Shown: positions 1 to 7,499 of the stretch, in pieces
How positions within the stretch are numbered: the first letter of the stretch is position 1
Layout of the letters: every line of letters begins with the position of its first letter
DNA from: MWDF01 sp964577435
GTDB lineage: Bacteria > Bacillota > DTU025 > MWDF01
Assembly (NCBI GenBank): GCA_964577435.1
Contig: CAZNZD010000002.1
Span: 32,559-96,558 of the forward strand
Reading direction: 5' to 3'
DNA: 64,000 bases
Position numbers and translations under genes: made by a program
Notes under the pieces: model-generated
Databases searched by the model: none
What the model saw: only the letters and a program-made list of their open reading frames with translations
What the model was told of the DNA's origin: nothing

Positions 1-2
1 AG

Positions 3-674
3 GGCGAGCCCGAGGACGCCTGGTATACATACCTGACCGACGAGGAGGGTAACACGGATTACGAGTACTACTACAGCAGCCTTGACGGGCTTCTTCTGAG
101 CCTCGACGTGTATGAATACGACGAAGAGGACAACTACGCGGGCGGAGTCGCCTACAAGTTTGACGCATATTACTCATACGAGGCTCCATGGCTGGACTTC
201 GGGCTCATGGAGATGCCCGAGGGGCTGGTTATGGACTACGACTTGCTGGTGAAGTTCCCGGACAGAGAAGAAGCGAAGGGCGTCATGACCTTCACCGTCG
301 AGGAGAACCACTACTCCTGGGCATACGTGACGCAGGAGCTCGTCTCCGAGGACCTCGGAAACAGCACGGGCGCCAAGGTGATGTCTGAGATGTGCACGGA
401 CGGGCTTTTACTCTGGCTTCCCAGGGGCGTGATAAGAGAAGGCGACGAGGGCTCATCATACTTCGATGAGGCTGTGACAGGCTCCTACGTCTATGTAGGG
501 GGGCTTTCCGAGGTAGAGGGGCTTGGGACTGCCAGGATGCTGTCCTTCGTCAATGGGTACTTCCAGGCAGATTCATACTTCAGCCAGGAGACTGGAGCAC
601 TGCTTAGGTATCATCAGCTCCCCAATGATACGCAGGACTTCGAGCTCATACTCACCCTCAAGGGCATAATGTAG
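3..674 (+). CDS. C-terminal part of an unrecognised protein (cut by window edge)
   Basis: Only the 3' part is present. The frame is open from base 3, so the true start lies outside; a GTG at 108 is internal and has no good ribosome site. The 223 visible codons are acidic and very rich in Tyr, Asp and Glu, with alternating aromatic and charged residues that suggest a beta-rich fold. There is no transmembrane segment and no motif I recognise. It may be an exported protein whose signal peptide is upstream, but that cannot be seen here. The gene ends just before a strong hairpin shared with the convergent operon downstream. Confidence 0.7.
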   Translation, partial: GEPEDAWYTYLTDEEGNTDYEYYYSSLDGLLLSLDVYEYDEEDNYAGGVAYKFDAYYSYEAPWLDFGLMEMPEGLVMDYDLLVKFPDREEAKGVMTFTVEENHYSWAYVTQELVSEDLGNSTGAKVMSEMCTDGLLLWLPRGVIREGDEGSSYFDEAVTGSYVYVGGLSEVEGLGTARMLSFVNGYFQADSYFSQETGALLRYHQLPNDTQDFELILTLKGIM

Positions 675-694
675 CATAACTGCCGGAAACGATT

Positions 695-727
695 GAGAGG
701 GCAGGCCGGTTGAAGGCCTGCCCTCTC
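695..727. terminator. Bidirectional hairpin terminator between convergent genes
   Basis: A 13-bp perfect stem (GAGAGGGCAGGCC, 695-707, against 715-727) with a 7-base loop lies between the plus-strand gene ending at 674 and the minus-strand operon ending at 742. It can serve both directions, although the T-run is short on both sides. Confidence 0.75.
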
Positions 728-741
728 TCATGCAGCTTCTC

Positions 742-960
742 TCATCTTGCCAGCAGCTCATCGACCTTCGCCTTGACGCGAAGCTCGGCCTGTCTGGCAG
801 CTGTGCGGTCCTTTCTCAGCTCGAAGCCGATCACAGAGCCGGGGCCCGCGTTAGGAGGCAGGGAAGACTGCGGCCATTTAACCGAGAGCGTAGGGTCTTC
901 CATGCTCACGAGGCTTGCCATCCCCTCATCTATCGAGTCCACCATGAACCTTAGCTTCAT
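742..960 (-). CDS. DUF3006 domain protein
   Basis: A 72-residue protein with the DUF3006 pattern: a short beta-rich start (RFMVDSIDEGMASLVSM), then a central Pro/Gly turn and a charged C-terminal helix (K-A-K-V-D-E-L-L). Members of this family often sit beside ComEC-like metallo-beta-lactamase proteins, as here. The function of the family is unknown. The start ATG at 960 follows a GAGGGGGAG ribosome site. It begins 15 bases after the stop of the gene at 976-2070, so the two are co-transcribed. A second DUF3006 copy, with a membrane anchor, lies at 2116-2442 in the same operon. Confidence 0.75.
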   Translation of the reverse strand: MKLRFMVDSIDEGMASLVSMEDPTLSVKWPQSSLPPNAGPGSVIGFELRKDRTAARQAELRVKAKVDELLAR

Positions 961-975
961 TGCCTCTTCTCCCCC

Positions 976-2070
976 TCAAGGATTGCATATCTTGCAGGGA
1001 CGCTTGCCTTTGCTTACGGCATCCTCCCTGCTGGCGTACGTGACAAGGTTCGCTTTAGCTATGGAAGCCACCGCTTCGCAGTCCGAGATGTGGAAGACGG
1101 AGGAGCTCAGGCTTCCTACGTAAGTGGGCTTGGCCGCTGCAGGCTTGGCTATGGATACCGGCAATGAAGCTGCCTGCCTGCCTGCCTTCTGGCCATTCTC
1201 GGCCGAAGCCCACCAGCTTCTGCCGTCGCTGCTCACAGTGATGCTTCCGTTCAGGTCGGTCCTCATGACCTGCACACCTGCGTCCGAGAGCCTTTTAAGC
1301 GTATCCTGCTGCGGATAGCCATAGTCGTTCCCTTTGCCGGCGAAGATGACACCCAGCTCAGCGGATGCGGCCCTTAAGAAGTCGGACGAGCTTGAGTGCC
1401 GGCTTCCATGATGCCCCACCTTAAGAAGCTCCACCGGTGTAATCTTACCGGACCTCAGCAGGGCAGATTCGGTATCTACGCCGCAGTCCGCCATGAACAG
1501 CGCGTCGAAGTCCCCGTACTTAAGGTAGAAGGCTGCCGATGCGTTGTTCAGGTCCTGCGGGATGTCCTTGCCCGGCCATATGAAGATGATGCTGACATTG
1601 GCCCCTAGCTTGAAGGAAGATCCTTCCCGAATAAGCATGAATTTGGCTTTCGAAGCCTTAACGGCATCAAGGTAGTACTCGTAAGATGACGTAGGGTGCA
1701 CCCTGCCTATGTCGTAAGCGGTTCCTACATCATAACGGCGGTAGACCTCAGAGAGGCCTCCTACATGGTCAGAGTGAGGATGTGTGGCGATTACACAGTC
1801 GAGCCGGAGAAGCCCTGATGCGTCTATTGCCTCGATGACAGCCGATACGTTCCTGTACTCGCCCGCGTCGATTAGCATGTACTTCCCGTCCGGCGACTTG
1901 ATGAGGGTGGAGTCGCCCTGACCGACGTCGATGAAGGTTATCTCAAGAAGCCCGTTCTCTCCCGATGCCATCAGTGTGCCGAATGACACAGCAGCCAGAA
2001 TCAGTATGCAAACCGCACACGCAGCTATCCTTCCGGACCGGTTCCTTCTTGCATAAGGCTTGCTAGTCAA
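976..2070 (-). CDS. Secreted ComEC/Rec2-like metallo-beta-lactamase-fold protein
   Basis: About 364 residues. An N-terminal signal or anchor (hydrophobic I-A-A-C-A-V-C-I-L-I stretch) precedes a metallo-beta-lactamase domain of the type found at the C-terminus of ComEC: FIDVGQGDS, the metal-binding ATHPHSDHVGG, MADCGVDTE and KVGHHGSRHSSS are visible. The last 45 residues form a small Ada-type zinc/DNA-binding-like module ending C-K-I-C-N-P with an upstream Cys. This architecture suggests an extracytoplasmic nuclease or phosphodiesterase acting on DNA; that is inference from the family. An ATG at 2088 lacks a ribosome site, whereas AAAGGGTG lies 7-8 bases before TTG at 2070, so I prefer TTG. 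It is flanked by two DUF3006 genes in one operon. Confidence 0.85.
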   Translation of the reverse strand: MTSKPYARRNRSGRIAACAVCILILAAVSFGTLMASGENGLLEITFIDVGQGDSTLIKSPDGKYMLIDAGEYRNVSAVIEAIDASGLLRLDCVIATHPHSDHVGGLSEVYRRYDVGTAYDIGRVHPTSSYEYYLDAVKASKAKFMLIREGSSFKLGANVSIIFIWPGKDIPQDLNNASAAFYLKYGDFDALFMADCGVDTESALLRSGKITPVELLKVGHHGSRHSSSSDFLRAASAELGVIFAGKGNDYGYPQQDTLKRLSDAGVQVMRTDLNGSITVSSDGRSWWASAENGQKAGRQAASLPVSIAKPAAAKPTYVGSLSSSVFHISDCEAVASIAKANLVTYASREDAVSKGKRPCKICNP

Positions 2071-2115
2071 GCGGCAACACCCTTTCATGCCATCATTATA
2101 CCAGTGGACAGGGCC

Positions 2116-2442
2116 TTACATGTCGTCAAGGAGGTCGCCGACCTTAAGCTCCAGCCGGGCATGCCTCTCTGAAGCAGGGCTCTGAGTAGATGCTGCGCCT
2201 AATATCACGGAGGTGCCAGCCTGCGAAGCCTGTCCCAGCGCAGCCTCTGGGATGAAGAAGCAAAGGCCATCCTCAGAGCACAGGGCTGCGATCCCCTCCT
2301 CGACCCTGTCGACTGTGAATACCTGTCCGGAAGGGGCTGCCGACGAGCTGACGCTTGTTCGCGGGATAAAGAAGGCTAAGCACAGGAGGACGGCGAATAA
2401 TGCAATGATAATCCGGTTGATGGCAAACACCTCCTCATCCAT
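2116..2442 (-). CDS. Membrane-anchored DUF3006 protein
   Basis: A 108-residue protein. Residues about 9-27 form one transmembrane segment (I-I-I-A-L-F-A-V-L-L-C-L-A-F), followed by a Ser/Ala-rich linker and a DUF3006 domain (FTVDRVEEGIAALCSED, ending RLELKVGDLLDDM). The domain would lie outside the cell, on the same side as the ComEC-like enzyme made from the next gene 28-46 bases downstream. The start is uncertain: the ATG at 2442 has no ribosome site before it, while a GAGGAGGTG sits inside codons 3-5, so translation may begin a few codons later at a non-ATG codon. It is the first gene of a three-gene minus-strand operon divergent from the gene at 2540. Confidence 0.7.
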   Translation of the reverse strand: MDEEVFAINRIIIALFAVLLCLAFFIPRTSVSSSAAPSGQVFTVDRVEEGIAALCSEDGLCFFIPEAALGQASQAGTSVILGAASTQSPASERHARLELKVGDLLDDM

Positions 2443-2539
2443 GGTAATACGATGATAAGGTCTGGCAGCCTATCTGCGCATCATGCCGATTTGTTATGAA
2501 TGGGCGAGTATGTTAGATTATTCGTACCGGAGGATAATG

Positions 2540-3271
2540 ATGATCGACATTCATATACACATCTTGCAGGGCTTGGACGACGGCGCGATGGATATGCCTG
2601 AAGCCCTGATGATGCTGGCCAGGGCGCAGACCGCAGGCATCACGGACGTCATAGCGACGCCGCATTCATGGGCGGTGGACAACAGCGCGATTATCGGTAA
2701 GGCAACCTCGGCGCTTAACGCCGAGGCATTATCGGCTGGGCTGTCTGTCCGCGTGCATGCAGGATGCGAGTTCAATGTCATGCGGGGCGAGGCGATAAGA
2801 AGGCTCGGCGGCAGGCTATCGGAGCTTACCCTTGCGGGAAGCAGGTATCTTCTGACCGAATTTTCCGGCACTGTGCCCGAGAGGACCTTTCTTTCAAGCA
2901 TAGAGGAGATATCGGCGCTCGGGCTCGTTCCCGTCGTGGCACATCCGGAGCGGTATGCGCTCATGTGGGGCGACCTGACCGCGATGAGGGCGGCAAAGGA
3001 GCTGGGGGCGCTTGGACAGGTATCCATGGGGGACCTGCTGGGAAGAAACGGTGCCCAGTCCATGGAGGCGGCCTTCGCTATGATCTCGGAAGGGCTCTGT
3101 CAATTCTGCGCGACTGACGCACATACGCCGGACAAGCTTGAGCTGTACATGCAAGCATGCTCAGTGGTTGAGGGCCGCCTTGGCAAGGAGGCACGCCACA
3201 GGCTGTTCAGGGCAAACCCGGAGGTTGTTCTGGCAGACTTGGGGCCGGAGAGCATCTTAGCAGCCATCTGA
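2540..3271 (+). CDS. CpsB/CapC/YwqE-type PHP-domain tyrosine-protein phosphatase
   Basis: A 243-residue protein of the polymerase-and-histidinol-phosphatase fold that dephosphorylates bacterial tyrosine kinases controlling capsule or exopolysaccharide. Metal-binding motifs are in the expected order: MIDIHIHIL at the N-terminus with GLDDGAMDM, then ATPHS, the FEFN-like CEFNVMRG, VVAHPERY and CATDAHT near the C-terminus. Length matches the family (about 250). The start is chosen at ATG 2540 (or the adjacent ATG 2537) behind CCGGAGG; an in-frame upstream ATG at 2483 is not preceded by a ribosome site. No Wzz/BY-kinase gene is seen next to it, so the substrate kinase must be elsewhere. A sensor gene follows after 32 bases. 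Confidence 0.85.
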   Translation: MIDIHIHILQGLDDGAMDMPEALMMLARAQTAGITDVIATPHSWAVDNSAIIGKATSALNAEALSAGLSVRVHAGCEFNVMRGEAIRRLGGRLSELTLAGSRYLLTEFSGTVPERTFLSSIEEISALGLVPVVAHPERYALMWGDLTAMRAAKELGALGQVSMGDLLGRNGAQSMEAAFAMISEGLCQFCATDAHTPDKLELYMQACSVVEGRLGKEARHRLFRANPEVVLADLGPESILAAI

Positions 3272-3303
3272 CCAGTTCATCCCTCTGATTGGAGGTGAGT
3301 GGA

Positions 3304-4701
3304 TTGACAAGGCAAGGGCGGGACAGGATCCTCCTGGCTGTACTGGTGCTGGCAGCGGTAGTCGGCATGGCGGTGTCGTACGGTATTTCCAGGGACAGGG
3401 ACTGGCGCAGATACGAGGAGACCTTCGATGCCAGGTCGGCCGAGCTGGCTGAGTCTCTTAGCAAAGAGCTGGAATCATATGCGTTGGCGATAACCTCCGT
3501 AAGAAGTTTCATCGAGGGCTCCGAGAAGGTGACAGATGCCGAGTTCGCCATATTCGCAGGAGCGCTTATCAGAAACAAGCCCGAGCTAATATCAATAGAT
3601 TACATCTTAGCGATGAACTCAGGGCAAAGGCTCGTCTGGGAGCTTGCCAACGGCTTGTCCGTATCCGACCTGGACGAATCGGGCAGACTGAAGAAGGCCC
3701 CGCTGCGTCCAGGCTATATGGTCCTGGAGCTTGGCTTCCCGGAGGACGTAAGCGCCACCTTCAAAGGGCTCGACATCTCCGCTTTCCCGATAATCAAGGA
3801 TGCACTGGAGGAAACAGCCTCATCAGGTGCCGAGGTCGCACTCTGCGACTTTGCCATCATTGATCCTAGCGGGGACAACAGCAGAGGATGCATAATCGCG
3901 GTTCCTGTGCAGCAAATCCAGGATAGATTGAAATCAGGCGAAAACGCGCCTCCAGAAGGCTTCCTCTTAGCAGCGCTCGATACGGAAATGGTGCTGGCGA
4001 AGCTCGCAAGAAGCTCCGAAGAATCAGGGATGCTTGTCAAGGTGGAGAGCATGGATGGGGAAGAGGCGCACCTGATAATGGATTTCGCAGGGGAGCCATT
4101 AAGGCGCAGGTGCCTCTTGCTGCCAGATTACCCTCGAAACGAGGTTACTGTGGAGAAGCTGGGGTTATCCCTTAAGGCAAGCTTCGCAGCCACTCCCATG
4201 TTCCAGAGAGACAACCTCAGCTATATGTACTTGGTGACTTTCCCGGTAGGCCTGCTTCTGACCGCAGTCGGTGTACTGGCGATTCTTCTGGTCGGAAAAG
4301 AGAAGCTGCAGCTTGTGAACATGGTCGAACAAAGGGTGACGGAGCTTAGGAGCAGCGAGGCAAGATACAAGGAGATGTTCCTGAGCTCATACGACCCAAT
4401 ACTCCTTATTGACTCCCAAGGGTTGATCGAGATGGCAAACCCTGCGTGTGCTGCCCTTACCGGCAAGGCATCAGGAGGGCTCGCGGGGATGAGGTTCGAG
4501 GAGCTCCTTTCTCCTGAAGCGAAGCTTGCGGGAATCGACCTGGTCCAAAGGGTGACGGAGGGAACGGCGCTGCGGTTTGAACACAGGGTGGTAAATGCCT
4601 CAGGCGGGATGACTGAAGTGGATGGCACCTATTCTTCCCTCCCTGAAGGCAAGATACAGGCGATCTGGCGCATCCTCCCTTCGGATAGAAGAGATCAATG
4701 A
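3304..4701 (+). CDS. CHASE-PAS membrane sensor without output domain
   Basis: About 465 residues. A transmembrane helix near residues 8-27 is followed by an extracytoplasmic CHASE-type ligand-binding domain (about 35-300, with SVRSFIEGSEKVTDAEF and a later LSLKASFAATP region), a second transmembrane helix (about 305-328), a short coiled coil and one PAS domain (RYKEMFLSSYDPILLID onwards). There is no kinase, GGDEF, EAL or methyl-accepting region after the PAS, and the gene ends right before a terminator and a tRNA, so no remnant of a lost output domain remains. It may signal by binding a partner. The start TTG at 3304 has GGAGGTG 7 bases upstream; the TTG at 3289 has no ribosome site. Confidence 0.8.
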   Translation: MTRQGRDRILLAVLVLAAVVGMAVSYGISRDRDWRRYEETFDARSAELAESLSKELESYALAITSVRSFIEGSEKVTDAEFAIFAGALIRNKPELISIDYILAMNSGQRLVWELANGLSVSDLDESGRLKKAPLRPGYMVLELGFPEDVSATFKGLDISAFPIIKDALEETASSGAEVALCDFAIIDPSGDNSRGCIIAVPVQQIQDRLKSGENAPPEGFLLAALDTEMVLAKLARSSEESGMLVKVESMDGEEAHLIMDFAGEPLRRRCLLLPDYPRNEVTVEKLGLSLKASFAATPMFQRDNLSYMYLVTFPVGLLLTAVGVLAILLVGKEKLQLVNMVEQRVTELRSSEARYKEMFLSSYDPILLIDSQGLIEMANPACAALTGKASGGLAGMRFEELLSPEAKLAGIDLVQRVTEGTALRFEHRVVNASGGMTEVDGTYSSLPEGKIQAIWRILPSDRRDQ

Positions 4702-4738
4702 AAAAGCGGCCTCCAGGCAGAACCTTGGATGCCGCTTG
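4701..4738 (-). terminator. Terminator of the tRNA-Glu/tRNA-Val transcript
   Basis: Stem AAGCGGC (4704-4710) with GCCGCTT (4731-4737), with further pairing inside. On the minus strand the stem is followed by TTTTT, so it ends the tRNA transcript. It abuts the stop codon of the plus-strand sensor gene and may end that too. Confidence 0.7.
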
Positions 4739-4745
4739 ATTGTCA

Positions 4746-4821
4746 TGGTGGGGCAAACAGGACTTGAACCTGTGACCCCCTACATGTGACGCAGGTGCTC
4801 TGCCAGCTGAGCTATTGCCCC
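4746..4821 (-). tRNA. tRNA-Val (anticodon CAC)
   Basis: A full cloverleaf on the minus strand: acceptor GGGGCAA/TTGCCCC, D-arm GCTC/GAGC, anticodon stem CCTGC/GTAGG with loop GTCACAT (anticodon CAC), T-arm ACAGG/CCTGT with TTCAAGT, and an encoded ACCA tail. It is second in a two-tRNA transcript after tRNA-Glu. Confidence 0.95.
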
Positions 4822-4898
4822 ATGACGGCGCCCTGTTCCTGTGAGAGGCGCCATGTATATTCTCCATCAACCGGCGTTTCCGGTCAATGGTTTCTGGC

Positions 4899-4974
4899 TG
4901 GCACTCCCAACGGGATTCGAACCCGTGTTATCGCCTTGAAAGGGCGGTGTCCTAGACCCCTAGACCATGGGAGC
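4899..4974 (-). tRNA. tRNA-Glu (anticodon TTC)
   Basis: Minus-strand cloverleaf: acceptor GCTCCCA/TGGGAGT, anticodon stem CCGCC/GGCGA with loop CTTTCAA (anticodon TTC), T-arm ACGGG/CCCGT with TTCGAAT, and an encoded GCCA tail. It is first in the pair, 77 bases ahead of tRNA-Val. Confidence 0.95.
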
Positions 4975-4990
4975 GCGGTTTAGCTTTACA

Positions 4991-5020
4991 ATAATATCAT
5001 TTTGGGTTCTTCCATTTCAA
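4991..5020 (-). promoter_or_regulatory. Promoter of the tRNA-Glu/tRNA-Val pair
   Basis: On the minus strand TTGAAA (5020-5015), an 18-base spacer and TATTAT (4996-4991) lie about 17 bases before the tRNA-Glu 5' end. Both hexamers are close to the housekeeping sigma consensus. Confidence 0.65.
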
Positions 5021-5179
5021 TACCGTTGAAGCTCTTGCAGGAACTTCGTTAGTCCCGTATGCATGCAGCCCCTTCCGGCGTTTTCAGGTGCAAATCTGTG
5101 CGAAATGGCACATAATATAAGAGTAGGAAGTCATTTCATCAGGCAGGTCGTTCTCACAACACATATAGGAGGGATAAGA

Positions 5180-6310
5180 GTGAGGAAAGTACTAGTACTG
5201 GCACTTATGGCTGTCATGCTCATAAGCATGGTGGCGACCTCGGCGCCGGCGAAGATCGAAACCGAACTCAACGTTATCACACCCGTCGCATTGTTCGTCT
5301 CCGACGCCGCCCTGCAGGGCTTCGTCAAGTGGGCGAAGGCGAAGTACGGCGTAGACGTGAAGATCTCCAATACCTCCAAGGGCACCCAGGTGGCGGCGGG
5401 AATGATCCGCGAATGGGGCGTCAATCCTCAGGCAGACATCATCTGGGGCGGAGAGACCGTCATATATGATGGCCTTGCGGCAGACGGCTTCCTCATCAAG
5501 CACGAGGTGCCCCAGGCATACCTGGACAAGATACCCACCTCGATGGGATCTCCCAAACCCCTTCCGCTTAAGGACCCCAAGGGCTATTGGACCGGAACGG
5601 CGCTTGAGCCCTACGGCATAGTCTACAACGAGGGCCTCCTAATCAGAAGGCTCAGGTCGACCGCGCCTGAGACATGGGACGATTTGGTCAGCAACCCCAA
5701 GCACAAGGGGCAGATCGCACAGTGCACGCCCGATAACTCGAGCTCGAGCCATGCGACATACGAAGTGATGCTCCAGATGCTCGGCGAGACCAAGGGCTGG
5801 GAATGGCTATCCAAGCTCGGCGCATATACCGGGCAGTTCGTGGCCCGTTCTAAGGACGTCCCCTCCGTGGTAGCCAAGGGCGAGTACGCGCTCGGCTTCG
5901 CGGTACCCAGCTATATGGCTTTCGAGGAGTTCCTCAACGGCTATGACATCAAGTTCGTGGCCCCTGCAGGCTGCTATGTGACCCCAGAGCCCATCGCCGT
6001 GATCAAGAACGCGAAGAATCCCAACACCGCAAAGGCGTTCATCGAGTACCTTCTGACCGAAGAAGGCCAGAGGCTCTTCATCGACCGCGGCCTGTTCCCC
6101 ATCATGCCTTCGATGAAGGTCGAGGGGGCGAAGGGCTCGACAGCCGAGCTTGCCGTCCAGTTCTACGGCGGGCGCAGGTCCTACTTCGATGGCACCGTAG
6201 CCAACACCTATGACAACATACTCGCCGATGGCAGGTATGATTCCGTGAACAAGTACTTCCGCGACAACATCTTCGCCAAGATCGACGAGCTCAAGAAGAA
6301 GTACAACTAG
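5180..6310 (+). CDS. ABC transporter substrate-binding protein, iron(III)/phosphonate type
   Basis: A 376-residue exported binding protein of the family that carries ferric iron or 2-aminoethylphosphonate. Signal peptide: residues 1-24 (V-R-K-V-L-V-L-A-L-M-A-V-M-L, cleavage near T-S-A-P-A). The mature part shows family segments such as ISNTSKGTQVAAGM, ADIIWGG, GYWTGTALEPYGIVYN and AKAFIEYLLTEEGQRLFI. Paired Tyr residues late in the chain (R-S-Y-F-D-G) could bind metal, but the true ligand cannot be settled by eye. The start GTG at 5180 follows GGAGGG; the longer reading from 5063 would bury the signal peptide. It is followed by a hairpin, then the ATPase and fused permease genes. Confidence 0.85.
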   Translation: MRKVLVLALMAVMLISMVATSAPAKIETELNVITPVALFVSDAALQGFVKWAKAKYGVDVKISNTSKGTQVAAGMIREWGVNPQADIIWGGETVIYDGLAADGFLIKHEVPQAYLDKIPTSMGSPKPLPLKDPKGYWTGTALEPYGIVYNEGLLIRRLRSTAPETWDDLVSNPKHKGQIAQCTPDNSSSSHATYEVMLQMLGETKGWEWLSKLGAYTGQFVARSKDVPSVVAKGEYALGFAVPSYMAFEEFLNGYDIKFVAPAGCYVTPEPIAVIKNAKNPNTAKAFIEYLLTEEGQRLFIDRGLFPIMPSMKVEGAKGSTAELAVQFYGGRRSYFDGTVANTYDNILADGRYDSVNKYFRDNIFAKIDELKKKYN

Positions 6311-6326
6311 CCTGGCACCATCACCG

Positions 6327-6360
6327 GCATGCGGGCGGGCTTAGCTGCCCGTCCGCATTT
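6327..6360 (+). terminator. Intercistronic attenuating hairpin after the binding-protein gene
   Basis: A stem of about 12 bp (ATGCGGGCGGGC with GCCCGTCCGCAT, one mismatch) followed by TTTT sits between the binding protein and the ATPase genes. Such an element usually lets most transcripts stop early, so the binding protein is made in excess over the membrane parts. Confidence 0.65.
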
Positions 6361-6390
6361 TAACGATTGAGTATCTTTGAGGTGAAGCAC

Positions 6391-7464
6391 ATGCAGATAA
6401 GACTTGCGGGCGTAACCAAGCGCTTCAATAAGTTCGAGGCCCTCAGCAGGGTTGACCTTGAGATCAAAGACGGCGAGCTTTTCACTCTCCTGGGCCCTTC
6501 GGGCTGCGGAAAGACCACGACATTGAGGCTTATCGCCGGCTTTTACATACCCGACGAGGGGAAGATCTACTTCGGCGGCAACGAGGTGCAGGACATCCCC
6601 ACCTCCAAGCGCAACATAGGGATGGTCTTCCAGAACTATGCGCTCTGGCCGCATATGACGGTATTCAGGAACGTGGCCTACGGGCTCCAGTTCAAGCGCA
6701 TACCGAAGGCCGACTGGCCGAAGCTTGTGAACGAGGCTTTGGACAAGGTGGGCCTGGTGGGCTACGAGAGCAGGTACCCCGGCCAGCTGTCAGGCGGCCA
6801 GCAGCAGAGGGTCGCCCTGGCAAGGGCGCTAGCCCTTAACCCGGACGTGCTGCTTCTGGATGAACCCCTTTCGAACCTGGACGCGAAGATCAGGGGCTCC
6901 GTCAGGGCGGAGATTAGGAAGCTGCAGCAGGCTCTGGGCATAACGACTGTGTACGTGACCCACGACCAGGAGGAGGCCCTTACCCTTTCGGACAGGATAG
7001 GCATCATGAACGAAGGGAAGATAGTCCAGATCGGAAACCCACACGAGCTATATGAGAAGCCGGTCTCAAGGTTCGTCGCCGACTTCATTGGAACCAACAA
7101 CCTGGTTCCCGGTGTTGTGAAGGCTGATGCGGCAGGCTGGCTTAGCGTTGAGACGCCGGCAGGGGTGATAACGGGGAGGAGCAACTGCGACTGCAGGAGC
7201 GGCGACAAGTGCACCGTTTCCTTCCGCCCGGAGAATGTGAGGGTGATCAGGGCAGGGGAGCAGACGCCCGACGACAACCTCATCGACGGCAAGGTAAGCT
7301 TCGCGAGCTATATGGGAAACACCCTCAGGTACGAGGTAGAGCAGAAGGGCGGCATCATCATCAAGGCGGACATCAAGAACCCTCTCGGGCATAAGGAAAT
7401 GCCGTGGGGGACTGATGTCAAGGTGGCATTCGACAGGGCATCGGCCCTGATCATCCCGGACTAG
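6391..7464 (+). CDS. ABC transporter ATP-binding protein with TOBE domain
   Basis: A 357-residue ATPase of the FbpC/PotA class that energises the importer encoded around it. Walker A is GPSGCGKTT, the Q-loop is in VFQNYALWPHMTV, the signature is LSGGQQQR, Walker B is VLLLDEPLSNLD and the switch His is in VTHDQEEAL. After about residue 240 comes a TOBE-type regulatory domain (FRPENVRVI, then SYMGNTLRYEV). This C-terminal domain also holds a C-D-C-R-S-G-D-K-C cluster that could sense metal, which is unusual and worth noting. The start ATG at 6391 lies behind GAGGTGAAG; an in-frame TTG at 6367 lacks a ribosome site. Confidence 0.9.
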   Translation: MQIRLAGVTKRFNKFEALSRVDLEIKDGELFTLLGPSGCGKTTTLRLIAGFYIPDEGKIYFGGNEVQDIPTSKRNIGMVFQNYALWPHMTVFRNVAYGLQFKRIPKADWPKLVNEALDKVGLVGYESRYPGQLSGGQQQRVALARALALNPDVLLLDEPLSNLDAKIRGSVRAEIRKLQQALGITTVYVTHDQEEALTLSDRIGIMNEGKIVQIGNPHELYEKPVSRFVADFIGTNNLVPGVVKADAAGWLSVETPAGVITGRSNCDCRSGDKCTVSFRPENVRVIRAGEQTPDDNLIDGKVSFASYMGNTLRYEVEQKGGIIIKADIKNPLGHKEMPWGTDVKVAFDRASALIIPD

Positions 7465-7499
7465 GTCCCGGCCGAAAATTTAAGGGCAGGTGATGCTTG

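Noticed and set aside
710..1123. 137-codon plus-strand ORF over the DUF3006/MBL genes
   Set aside because: No ribosome site; it lies antisense to two genes with clear family motifs.
3304..4701. CHASE-PAS gene as a truncated histidine kinase pseudogene
   Set aside because: The PAS domain is complete, and no kinase remnants exist before the tRNA terminator.
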